Source: Candidatus Competibacteraceae bacterium
GTDB lineage: Bacteria > Pseudomonadota > Gammaproteobacteria > Competibacterales > Competibacteraceae
Assembly (NCBI GenBank): GCA_012032855.1
Contig: JAAUQA010000097.1
Location: 1 to 9,154 of the forward strand
DNA length: 9,154 bases
Direction of reading: 5' to 3'
Below are positions 1 to 6,555 of this stretch, one piece after another. The stretch's first letter is position 1. Every line of letters begins with the position of its first letter. The notes beneath the pieces are model-generated. The model saw only the letters and a program-made list of their open reading frames with translations, searched no databases and was not told the DNA's origin. Made by a program: the position numbers and the translations under genes.

Positions 1-89
1 TATTGGACGTTCCGTGTATTCCTTGATCCATCCGGCGGATCTATCGGCCATTCATCTCGCTCACAGCATGATCCCGGGAAACACCTGGA

Positions 90-1019
90 ATGTCCCACAC
101 TGTGAGCTACCGGGTCCGTCACCAGCAAGGGCATTATCTTTGGTTCGAGACGACTTGCCGCTTGGTTGATGCTGAGTCACCCGATGAAGAAGCGGCAATA
201 ATCGCCAATTCCCGCGACATTACCGAACGGCAACGCGTTGAAACCGAGCTGAGGGAGAGTCGGGAACTGTTCAGCGATCTCACCGAGGTCGCTTCGGATT
301 GGTTTTGGGAAATGGACGAACAGCTGAGATTTACCCAACTGTCAGAGAATTTCTATCGTGAAACCGGCCATACGCCAGACAGTGTGGTCGGCAAAGAACG
401 CCGCCAATGGTCAGCCGAACCCGATGCAGATGATAAATGGCAACGCCATCAGGCCGATCTTGACGCCCGTAGGGTGTTCCGTAATTTCGAGTATGCGATT
501 CAGGATCATGCGGGGAATCTGCGCTACGTTAGCGTCAGCGGTAAACCACTTCTCGACTGGCAAGGTCGGTTTCTCGGCTACCGGGGCGTATCCAATGATA
601 TTACCGAGCGTAAGCGCATCGAAAAAGCACTAAAAGATAGCGAACGATTTAATCTCTCCGTGCTAAATTCCCTTAGCGCTCATATCGCTGTATTGGATGC
701 CGCAGGCAATATCATCACCGTCAACGACATGTGGCGACGCTTTGCCGAGGAGCACGGCGGTATGAAATCCGCGCTGGAAAGCGTCGGTGCTAATTACCTG
801 GAGATTTGCCAACAATCGATCAGTCCTTTCTCGCAAGATGCTAAAGCGTGCTTGGCCGGCTTACAAGCTGTGCTTAATGGGGAAAAAAGCTTATTCGATC
901 TGGAATATCTCTGTGCATCGCCGACTGAACGTCTGTGGTTTTTGTTGCGCGTTGTACCGTTGCTGCGCCCGAGGGGGGCTTGGTCGTCGCTCATATCGAC
1001 ATCACCGAGCACAAGATAA
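90..1019 (+). CDS. First reading-frame segment: PAS sensory domains of the GGDEF-EAL gene
   Basis: This is a segment of the 1-3077 gene, not a separate gene. The ATG at 90 is internal: in another frame, positions 2 to about 90 encode the missing beginning of the same PAS domain, including GRSVYSLIHPADLS. The open frame then gives YRVRHQQGHYLWFE and ends that PAS with RDITERQ. A second PAS follows (SDWFWEMDE to SNDITERKR), then a third of the type with VLNSLSAHIAVLDAAG and VNDMWRRFAEEHGG. The third loses frame in the G6 run at 973-978. With one more G the reading becomes RPRGGLVVAHIDITEH, the expected PAC ending. The ligands of these PAS domains cannot be told from sequence; no heme- or flavin-binding signature was recognised in them. 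Confidence 0.8.
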   Translation: MSHTVSYRVRHQQGHYLWFETTCRLVDAESPDEEAAIIANSRDITERQRVETELRESRELFSDLTEVASDWFWEMDEQLRFTQLSENFYRETGHTPDSVVGKERRQWSAEPDADDKWQRHQADLDARRVFRNFEYAIQDHAGNLRYVSVSGKPLLDWQGRFLGYRGVSNDITERKRIEKALKDSERFNLSVLNSLSAHIAVLDAAGNIITVNDMWRRFAEEHGGMKSALESVGANYLEICQQSISPFSQDAKACLAGLQAVLNGEKSLFDLEYLCASPTERLWFLLRVVPLLRPRGAWSSLISTSPSTR

Positions 1020-2497
1020 GGGATCAGCAGCTTGTGTTACTACAAACGGCAGTGGAGCACCTGAACGACATCGTGCTCATCACCGAAGCCGAACCCATTG
1101 ATGAACCCAATCCCCGTATCCTGTTTACTAACCCGGCCTTCGAACGGCTGACCGGTTATCAAGCAGATGAGGTAATCGGCCGGTCACCGCGTTTTTTGCA
1201 AGGCCCCGAAACCGACCGCGCCACCTTGGATCGGATACGCCACGCGCTGGAGAGCTGGCAACCGGTACGGGAAGAGGTGCTCAATTACACCAAGACCGGC
1301 GAACCATTCTGGCTGGAGATGGATATCATACCGTTAGCGGACGAGACCGGTTGGTATACCCATTGGATATCGGTCGAACGCGATGTGACGCAACGCAAGC
1401 ACACCGAAGAACAACTGCGGTTGGCCGCAAAGGCGTTCGAGAACACCAGCGATGCCATTACCATTACCGATGCGCAAGGACGAATCGTATCGGTGAATAG
1501 GGCGTTCACCCGGATCACCGGCTATTCGGCTGACGAGGTCATCGGCCATAATCCGAGTATCCTGCAATCCGGTCGCCACGATGACGCGTACTATGTTCGG
1601 ATGTGGCAGGAACTCAGTGAAACCGGACAGTGGCGCGATGAAATCTGGAATCGCCATAAAAGCGGTCGGGTCTATCCTGAAGTGCTGACCATCAATGCGG
1701 TACGCGACGAGCACGGCACCATTACTCATTATGTCGGGGTATTCACGGATATTTCCCGCCATAAGCAAGACGAAGCCCAACTGGCGTTTTTGGCCCATCA
1801 CGATCCGTTGACACGGTTACCGAATCGCACGCTGCTGTTGGATCGGTGCCGGAAAATGCTCGCCGCTGCCGATCGGCATAGGCACCGCGTGGCCCTGATC
1901 TTCATTGGCCTGGATCACTTCAAGACTATCAACGATTCACTGGGTCACGTCATAGGCGATCAGCTCCTCCAAGGCGTAGCCGACCGATTGCTCGAAGCTT
2001 TGCGCACCAGCGATACCTTAGCCCGCCTGGGTGGCGATGAGTTTGTCGTATTAGCCGATCATTTGACGGATTACCAAGATGCAGTGGCCGTAATCCGTAA
2101 ATTAGCCACCGCGTTTGGGGAATCTTTTGAGTTGAACAATCAAACCCTGTTTATCACTGCCAGTATGGGTGTGAGCGTTTATCCCCGTGACGGAACCAGC
2201 GCGGAGGTCTTATTGAGAAATGCCGACGCGGCGATACATCAAGCAAAACAGGAAGGACGCAATACCTATCAATTTTTCTCCTCGGAAATGAACACCCAAG
2301 CGGTTGAAACCTTGAACCTGATGACTCAGCTGCGCCAGGCGTTGCGATACGAGGAGTTTTCGATTCATTATCAGCCCCGTTTTGCATTGGCAACCGGCAC
2401 GGTTACGGGCTGGAGGCGTTGCTGCGTTGGCGACACCCGCGTATGGGTTGGGTCCCCCCAAGCCGGTTTATTCCTCTTGCAGAGCAGAGCGGCCTGA
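935..2497 (+). CDS. Second reading-frame segment: two PAS domains and GGDEF domain
   Basis: This is a segment of the 1-3077 gene, meaningful from about 975 to 2410. The first PAS (about 1033-1395) is LOV-like, with FTNPAFERLTGY and GRSPRFLQGPETD, but lacks the flavin-reactive Cys of the GRNCRFLQ motif. The second PAS (about 1411-1760) has ITDAQGRIVSVNRAFTRITG and NPSILQSGRHD. The GGDEF domain starts at AHHDPLTRLPNR. It has GGDEF itself (2030-2044) and an RxxD inhibitory site, RTSD (2003-2014), five residues upstream. The expected DLD motif reads GLD, with Gly encoded at 1907-1909, so the first metal-binding Asp is missing. Guanine-contacting residues in TINDSLGH and GDQLL are kept. The frame runs out of homology at TVTG (about 2409), one base short of the EAL motif. 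Residues after that are out-of-frame. Confidence 0.85.
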   Translation: MVFVARCTVAAPEGGLVVAHIDITEHKIRDQQLVLLQTAVEHLNDIVLITEAEPIDEPNPRILFTNPAFERLTGYQADEVIGRSPRFLQGPETDRATLDRIRHALESWQPVREEVLNYTKTGEPFWLEMDIIPLADETGWYTHWISVERDVTQRKHTEEQLRLAAKAFENTSDAITITDAQGRIVSVNRAFTRITGYSADEVIGHNPSILQSGRHDDAYYVRMWQELSETGQWRDEIWNRHKSGRVYPEVLTINAVRDEHGTITHYVGVFTDISRHKQDEAQLAFLAHHDPLTRLPNRTLLLDRCRKMLAAADRHRHRVALIFIGLDHFKTINDSLGHVIGDQLLQGVADRLLEALRTSDTLARLGGDEFVVLADHLTDYQDAVAVIRKLATAFGESFELNNQTLFITASMGVSVYPRDGTSAEVLLRNADAAIHQAKQEGRNTYQFFSSEMNTQAVETLNLMTQLRQALRYEEFSIHYQPRFALATGTVTGWRRCCVGDTRVWVGSPQAGLFLLQSRAA

Positions 2498-3077
2498 TCG
2501 AAACCATCGGTGCCTGGGTACTCAACACTGCCTGCGCGCAAACCGCAGCTTGGCGCAAGGCCGGTCTGCTGATACCCCGCATCGCCGTCAATATCTCCGC
2601 GCGCCAGTTTAAATTAGGCAGCCTCAAGCAACTGATCGCCACAACCTTGCAGGATACCGGGCTACCAACCAATACCCTGGAAATAGAAATTACTGAAAGC
2701 ATGGCCATGCAGGTTCCCGAGCATACTCGGACGATTCTGGCGGAAATCAAAGCGATGGGGATATCCGTTTCCATCGACGATTTCGGTACGGGTTATTCGT
2801 CGCTCGGCTACCTGAAACGCTTTCCCATCGATTATTTAAAAATCGACCGCTCCTTCATCGGTGATATTCCCCACGACTGCGACGATGTCGCCATTACTCG
2901 GACGATTATCGCAATGGCCAAGAGTTTGAGAATCGGGCTTATCGCCGAAGGTGTGGAAACTGAGGACCAGCACCGCTTTTTACAGCAAGCCGGCTGTGAG
3001 GAAGCACAGGGCTTTCTGTTCGCCAACCAATGCCGGTACAATCAACCGAGGAATTCTTGAAATCTCATAAACCTTAG
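2410..3077 (+). CDS. Third reading-frame segment: EAL phosphodiesterase domain
   Basis: This is a segment of the 1-3077 gene holding most of the EAL domain. The EAL motif is at 2413-2421 (LEALLRWRHP), directly at the frame junction. Further conserved elements are NISARQ, EIEITES, DDFGTGYSSLGYL, YLKIDRSFI, IAEGVET and AQGFLF, which supply the metal ligands, the loop-6 segment and the catalytic Lys/Glu of active c-di-GMP phosphodiesterases. As sequenced, the frame ends at TGA 3058-3060 with a non-conserved tail. Adding one A at about 3029 gives ANQMPVQSTEEFLKSHKP and a TAG at 3075-3077, which resembles the normal end of the family. The stop is 24 bp from the stop of the converging DUF29 gene. 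No clear terminator hairpin lies in between. Confidence 0.9.
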
Positions 3078-3101
3078 CGTGCGCGCCAAAATCTTAGGAC
3101 C

Positions 3102-3548
3102 TCAATGAGATCCCGGCCAATAGCTCGGGTCAAGCACCTGCTCGGTTTGGAACGGGCAGTCTTGTGGAAATAGCTCAAGTTTCAAATTAGCCTCGCAGGC
3201 TGCCACTTGGCGAGCCGAAGAGTAGACATCACGCACCAGTGCTTCCAACCCGACGCGCAAGCTGGGATTTTTAGCAAAAATTTCCTGCACGTGCGCGCGC
3301 TGGTCCTGAATCAGGGTTTGCCAACTTTTCTCACGTCGGGTCAGTTGGTGGCGCCAACGTAACAAACGCGCCAGCAAACCGGTTAAGCACTCCGCTAATG
3401 CGTCCTGCTCATGACGCCCTACGCTCTCCAGCGCTCCGGCAACATTATCGATATCGATTTCGGCAAAGCGGCGCTGCCGGATGAGTTCAGCGTTTTGCAA
3501 CGCCCAAGCATAGACGTCGGATACATGAAGATCGCTCTGTGAATGCAT
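3102..3548 (-). CDS. DUF29 family protein
   Basis: Encodes 148 residues, close to the usual DUF29 length. Features fitting the family are the N-terminal SDVYAWALQNAELIRQRRFAEIDIDN-type start (D-x-Y-x-W), the NVAGALESVGRHEQ segment, a helix with LLARLLRWRHQ, and the C-terminal LFPQDCPFQTEQVLD. The biochemical role of DUF29 is not known; the proteins are small, helical and probably cytoplasmic, with no signal peptide or membrane span here. The ATG at 3546-3548 is preceded by GGAGGT five bases upstream, which supports this start. The gene is read alone on the minus strand, diverging from tRNA-Ser/rph and converging on the PAS-GGDEF-EAL gene. Its promoter should lie in 3549-3700, but I could not identify a clear one. 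Family assignment is by recalled sequence pattern. Confidence 0.78.
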   Translation of the reverse strand: MHSQSDLHVSDVYAWALQNAELIRQRRFAEIDIDNVAGALESVGRHEQDALAECLTGLLARLLRWRHQLTRREKSWQTLIQDQRAHVQEIFAKNPSLRVGLEALVRDVYSSARQVAACEANLKLELFPQDCPFQTEQVLDPSYWPGSH

Positions 3549-3701
3549 AACCTACCTCCAGACCTTAACCTCGTTTCGTCCATAAAACAGTATGGTTGCC
3601 GGATAAACGATGTTGATTTTCATTCAAGTTTAGGAGAGCTTAGCTGATCCCGCCAGATCGACACCATGAATCGCTAAAACACGGTGATCTTGCCGTGCAA
3701 C

Positions 3702-3753
3702 ATTACCGGGAATGGGAGAATATTTCGGATCAGATATTCAAGCGCCCGGTAAT
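3702..3753. repeat. Perfect 9-bp inverted repeat at the tRNA-Ser promoter
   Basis: ATTACCGGG at 3702-3710 is the exact reverse complement of CCCGGTAAT at 3745-3753, with 34 bases between. The right arm sits between the proposed -35 and -10 elements of the tRNA-Ser promoter and the left arm lies upstream. It could be a protein-binding site pair or a cruciform, or chance. No known operator was recognised. The rest of 3549-3781 (about 230 bases) holds no gene I can support. Confidence 0.45.
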
Positions 3754-3766
3754 TCGTTAATATAAT
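3737..3766 (+). promoter_or_regulatory. Probable sigma-70 promoter for tRNA-Ser and possibly rph
   Basis: A perfect TATAAT lies at 3761-3766, with a weak -35 match TTCAAG at 3737-3742 and an 18-bp spacer. The expected start of transcription, about 3773, is only some nine bases before the tRNA 5' end, giving a short leader. There is no GC-rich discriminator typical of strictly growth-controlled stable-RNA promoters. Confidence 0.6.
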
Positions 3767-3781
3767 GACCTGCTTGTCGTC

Positions 3782-3869
3782 GGAGAGGTGGCTGAGCGGT
3801 CGAAAGCGGCGGTCTTGAAAACCGTTGAGGAGCAATCCTCCGGGGGTTCGAATCCCTCCCTCTCCGCCA
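3782..3869 (+). tRNA. tRNA-Ser (anticodon UGA)
   Basis: An 88-base class II tRNA. The acceptor arms GGAGAGG (3782-3788) and CCTCTCC (3859-3865) pair fully, followed by discriminator G and an encoded CCA (3867-3869). The anticodon loop CTTGAAA carries TGA at 3816-3818, reading UCA serine codons. The long variable arm (GAGGA / TCCTC with a short loop, about 3827-3839) is the hallmark of tRNA-Ser. The T arm is GGGGG-TTCGAAT-CCCTC, with one G-U pair. It lies 54 bases before rph with no visible terminator, so co-transcription with rph is plausible. Confidence 0.97.
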
Positions 3870-3910
3870 TTCCCACATCTACCCATGTCATCTTGCATCC
3901 ACCCGCTAAC

Positions 3911-3916
3911 AGAGGA
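3911..3916 (+). promoter_or_regulatory. Shine-Dalgarno site deciding the rph start
   Basis: AGAGGA lies seven bases before the ATG at 3924. The frame is open further upstream, with another ATG at 3885, but that codon has no ribosome binding site and would add residues not expected in RNase PH; the open frame even runs back into the tRNA. Confidence 0.75.
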
Positions 3917-3923
3917 ATTGCGC

Positions 3924-4658
3924 ATGCGCCCCAGTGGCCGAGTCCCTGATGAGTTACGCTCGATCCGCATCGTGCGTCATTTTACTAAACATGCCGAAGG
4001 CTCTGTGTTGGTCGAGTTCGGCGATACTCGGGTGCTCTGTACGGCCAGCATTGAAGAGCGGGTTCCTCCTTTCCTAAAGGGTAAGGGCGGCGGTTGGATA
4101 ACTGCAGAATACGGCATGTTGCCCCGCGCCACTCATACCCGTTCGGCGCGCGAGGCCGCTCGCGGCAAGCAAGGAGGGCGCACGTTGGAAATTCAACGTT
4201 TGATCGGTCGCGCCTTACGCTCGGTCGTCGATCTAGCCGCCCTGGGGGAACGAACCATTTTAATCGACTGCGACGTATTGCAGGCTGACGGTGGCACACG
4301 CACGGCGGCCATTACCGGAGGCTTCGTGGCTTTAGCGGATGCGATTCGCTGTTTGGCCCGTAAACGCAATCTCAAGAAAAATCCCCTATACGGTCAAATC
4401 GCTGCTGTTTCGGTCGGCATCCATCAAGGTATTCCCGTCGTGGATCTGGATTATGCGGAAGACGCCGATGCGGAAACCGACATGAACGTGGTAATGAACG
4501 ACGGCGGGGCCTATGTCGAGATTCAGGGCACCGCCGAGGGCCATGCATTCCGGCAGGAAGAATTATTAGCCATGCTGGATTTGGCTCGTAGCGGTATCGA
4601 ACGGTTGTTGCACCTGCAACGCGAAGCGTTGGGGCTGGCAACAGGCACGAGTCATTGA
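3924..4658 (+). CDS. rph: Ribonuclease PH
   Basis: RNase PH is a phosphate-dependent 3'-5' exoribonuclease that trims nucleotides after the CCA end of tRNA precursors and also acts on other structured RNAs; it works as a hexameric ring in the cytoplasm. The product is 244 residues, in the usual size range (E. coli about 238). Conserved blocks include MRPSGR at the N-terminus, [36 protein letters not shown] with the following [20 protein letters not shown], the phosphate/metal site region [16 protein letters not shown], and [20 protein letters not shown] near the end. The frame is intact. It follows tRNA-Ser by 54 bases and its stop is close to or overlaps the start region of rdgB, the common rph-rdgB order in gammaproteobacteria. 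Confidence 0.98.
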   Translation: MRPSGRVPDELRSIRIVRHFTKHAEGSVLVEFGDTRVLCTASIEERVPPFLKGKGGGWITAEYGMLPRATHTRSAREAARGKQGGRTLEIQRLIGRALRSVVDLAALGERTILIDCDVLQADGGTRTAAITGGFVALADAIRCLARKRNLKKNPLYGQIAAVSVGIHQGIPVVDLDYAEDADAETDMNVVMNDGGAYVEIQGTAEGHAFRQEELLAMLDLARSGIERLLHLQREALGLATGTSH

Positions 4659-4681
4659 GGCAACGCAACAGCAGGCATATC

Positions 4682-4685
4682 GAGG
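4682..4685 (+). promoter_or_regulatory. Shine-Dalgarno site for the probable true rdgB start
   Basis: GAGG stands nine bases before ATG at 4695-4697. This ATG is one base out of frame with the rdgB body as sequenced. If the A5 run at 4699-4703 were A6, it would read [13 protein letters not shown], exactly the expected beginning of RdgB. Confidence 0.6.
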
Positions 4686-4694
4686 CAGAAACTT

Positions 4695-5287
4695 ATGCAA
4701 AAATCGTGTTGGCGACCGGCAATCCGGGTAAAGTGCGCGAGTTAAACGCGTTGTTACTGGAACAGAATATTGAGGTGCTGCCGCAAACGACCTTCGCGGT
4801 ACCTGAAATTGCTGAAACCGGTTCGAGTTTCGAAGAAAATGCCCTCCTCAAAGCCCGCAATGCGGCCCACCATACCGGCTTGCCTGCTATTGCCGACGAC
4901 TCCGGTTTGGAAGTGGATGCCTTGCAAGGCGCACCGGGTATTTACTCCGCGCGGTATGCTGGTCCCGGCGCAACGGATGCGGATAATATCGCTAAGCTGT
5001 TGGCAGCGATGCGCGGTGTGTCGGCTCACAAGCGAAGCGCTCGCTTTCAATGCGTATTGGTTTACCTGCGTCATGCCGAAGATCCCAAGCCGTTAATTTG
5101 TAGGGGCACCTGGGAAGGCTTTATTGCGCAAGCGCCATTCGGTGATGCGGGATTCGGCTATGATCCGATCTTTTTGCTTCCTCCGTTGGGAAAAACCGCC
5201 GCCGAATTACATCCGAACCGGAAAAACCAACTCAGTCATCGCGCGATGGCATTAGCGCAGCTCGCGGATCGGCTGCAGCTTGGATGA
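4695..5287 (+). CDS. rdgB: RdgB/HAM1 non-canonical purine NTP pyrophosphatase
   Basis: RdgB hydrolyses dITP, ITP and XTP to the monophosphates and pyrophosphate, keeping deaminated purines out of DNA and RNA. The family motifs are all present: [10 protein letters not shown] near the start, [35 protein letters not shown], the Y-S-A-R-Y-A-G segment, FGYDPIFL and LSHRAMAL. As sequenced, the body frame is open from a TTG at 4655, overlapping the rph stop and giving 210 residues with an uncharacteristic leader. I prefer the ATG at 4695, which has a ribosome binding site and, after adding one A in the run at 4699-4703, gives 197 residues, matching the E. coli protein length. It is followed immediately by hemW. 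The function is certain; the exact start is inferred. Confidence 0.95.
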
Positions 5288-6492
5288 GGTGCACGTTCAA
5301 CAGTACGGCAGCTGTTCCGATCAACCACCGGCACCCTCAACAGCATTCGGCGCCGTCCCGTTAGCGCTGTATATCCACCTCCCCTGGTGTGTACGGAAGT
5401 GCCCTTATTGTGATTTCAACTCCCACCCGCTGCGTGATTCTCTACCGGAACGGGCTTACGTAGACGCCTTGTTGGCTGATCTTGATCACGATCTAGCCGG
5501 CGTTCAAGGTCGGCCTATAAAATCCATTTTTATCGGCGGTGGCACACCCAGCCTCTTTTCGGCGGAAGCACTAGACCGGTTGCTAAGCGGACTGAACACG
5601 CGACTGACTTCGGTCGAAGATTTGGAGGTGACGCTGGAGGCGAATCCCGGCACCGTGGAGCAGGACAAATTCCGCGAGTTCAGGGCGATTGGCATTAATC
5701 GCTTGTCCATCGGCGTGCAAAGCTTTGATTCCGAGCATTTACATCAGTTGGGCCGTATACATAGCCGGGAAGAGGCGTGGCATGCCGCTGAAACTGCGCA
5801 TCAAGCCGGTTTCGATAATTTAAATGTGGACCTGATGTTTGGGTTGCCGAATCAGACGCCTGAGCAAGCCTTAGCTGATGTCAGCACCGCTATCGCGCTG
5901 CAACCGACTCATATTTCCTATTATCAGCTAACTCTGGAACCCAATACCCTGTTTCACAAATACCCGCCCACCCTGCCGGACGATGACCTGATTGGCAGAT
6001 ACAAGAGCAGGGACGAGCAGCGCTGGCTGGCAATGGCTACGCCAATACGAGATTTCCGCCTATGCTCGACCGGGACGGCGGTGCCGACATAATCTGAATT
6101 ATTGGACCTTTGGGGACTATCTCGGCATCGGTGCCGGTGCGCACGGCAAGCTCAGCGATTTAGCAACGGGTGCTATAACCCGGTTATCGAAAACCAAGAA
6201 TCCGGCGGCTTACCTGCGCCACGGCGATAATTCTACCGCTATAACCGACACTCGGTACTTGCAACACGCTGAATTACCTTTGGAATTCATGCTCAATGCC
6301 GCACGTCTACTAGACGGCGTCCCCGCGACTCTATTCAGCGAACGGACCGGCTTGTCCCTGCAAGCACTCGAACCTCAGCTAAGCCAAGTCCGCGCCAAAG
6401 GTCTATTGGAACCTGCGCCGGAACGTATACAACCTACCGCATTGGGGTGGCGTTTTCTCAATGAGTTACTAGAATTTTTCGTACCGGAATAA
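5280..6492 (+). CDS. hemW: HemW, radical-SAM-type heme chaperone, two apparent frameshifts
   Basis: HemW (formerly called HemN-like coproporphyrinogen oxidase) binds heme and delivers it to respiratory proteins. The N-terminal radical-SAM core has [19 protein letters not shown] with the CxxxCxxC cluster motif, [24 protein letters not shown] and NVDLMFGLP. After the lesions come [20 protein letters not shown] (HNxxYW, typical of HemW), [25 protein letters not shown] and a C-terminal winged-helix-like region. Frame is lost near 5994-5996; the segment 5996-6043 encodes [16 protein letters not shown] in the next frame, then frame changes again near 6044-6046. Each is one missing base. Repaired length is about 404 residues from the TTG at 5280; GTG 5289 is an alternative, and an ATG at 5284 overlaps the rdgB stop in another frame. 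The gene is probably functional if these are sequence errors. Confidence 0.93.
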
Positions 6493-6540
6493 ACAATATC
6501 CTCTCCATCGACCTAAACAATCCATTATAGAGAGGGAGGC
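6490..6540 (+). promoter_or_regulatory. hemW-rof spacer with 8-bp direct repeat and possible SD-masking pairing
   Basis: TAAACAAT occurs at 6490-6497 (the first copy includes the hemW stop) and again at 6514-6521. CCTCTC at 6500-6505 is complementary to GAGAGG at 6530-6535, within the purine-rich GAGAGGGAGG that is the only strong Shine-Dalgarno-like sequence before rof. That sequence is about 16 bases from the rof ATG, farther than usual. Pairing of these strands could mask it. Function is speculative. Confidence 0.3.
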
Positions 6541-6555
6541 ACAACGGGCTACTGA

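Larger units (their letters stand above)
1..3077 (+). pseudogene. Multi-PAS GGDEF-EAL cyclic-di-GMP protein, 5' partial, four apparent frameshifts
   Basis: This is one gene spread over changing reading frames; its start lies left of the window. After frame repair the order is: a PAS/PAC end (to about 230), PAS (about 265-620), PAS (about 646-1018), PAS (about 1033-1395), PAS (about 1411-1760), GGDEF (about 1780-2290) and EAL (about 2330-3077). The family makes or breaks c-di-GMP in response to signals sensed by PAS domains. The EAL half keeps its catalytic residues, while the GGDEF half has lost one metal-binding Asp, so I infer a phosphodiesterase. No membrane segment is seen in the visible part, so it is probably cytoplasmic. 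Frame changes fall near 72-101 (one extra base), 973-978, 2407-2410 and 3028-3031 (one base missing each). After the last, the protein ends SHKP at a TAG (3075-3077) instead of the early TGA at 3058. The lack of other stops or eroded motifs suggests sequence error or very recent damage. Confidence 0.9.

Noticed and set aside
971..980. Programmed -1 ribosomal frameshifting in the G run
   Set aside because: The run does not place an X XXY YYZ heptamer in the zero frame, and similar breaks elsewhere in the window have no slippery sequence, so one common cause (missing bases) is simpler.
1150..1600. Near-repeat GATGAGGTAATCGGCC / GACGAGGTCATCGGCC
   Set aside because: It is explained by the same PAS motif in two tandem PAS domains, not by a DNA repeat element.
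1334..1801. Minus-strand open frame of 155 codons
   Set aside because: It lies opposite the PAS/GGDEF coding region, whose protein is strongly conserved-looking; the antisense product resembles no family and has no ribosome binding site.
3078..3101. Bidirectional terminator between the converging EAL and DUF29 genes
   Set aside because: The 24 bases hold a GC-rich stretch but no stable hairpin with a T run.
3680..3697. Minus-strand terminator-like hairpin CACGG/CCGTG followed by TTTT
   Set aside because: The stem is only five base pairs with a loop of eight, and no minus-strand gene ends there.
3674..3970. Minus-strand open frame of 98 codons containing [11 protein letters not shown]
   Set aside because: It is antisense to tRNA-Ser; this peptide is a well-known spurious product of the reverse strand of tRNA-Ser genes.
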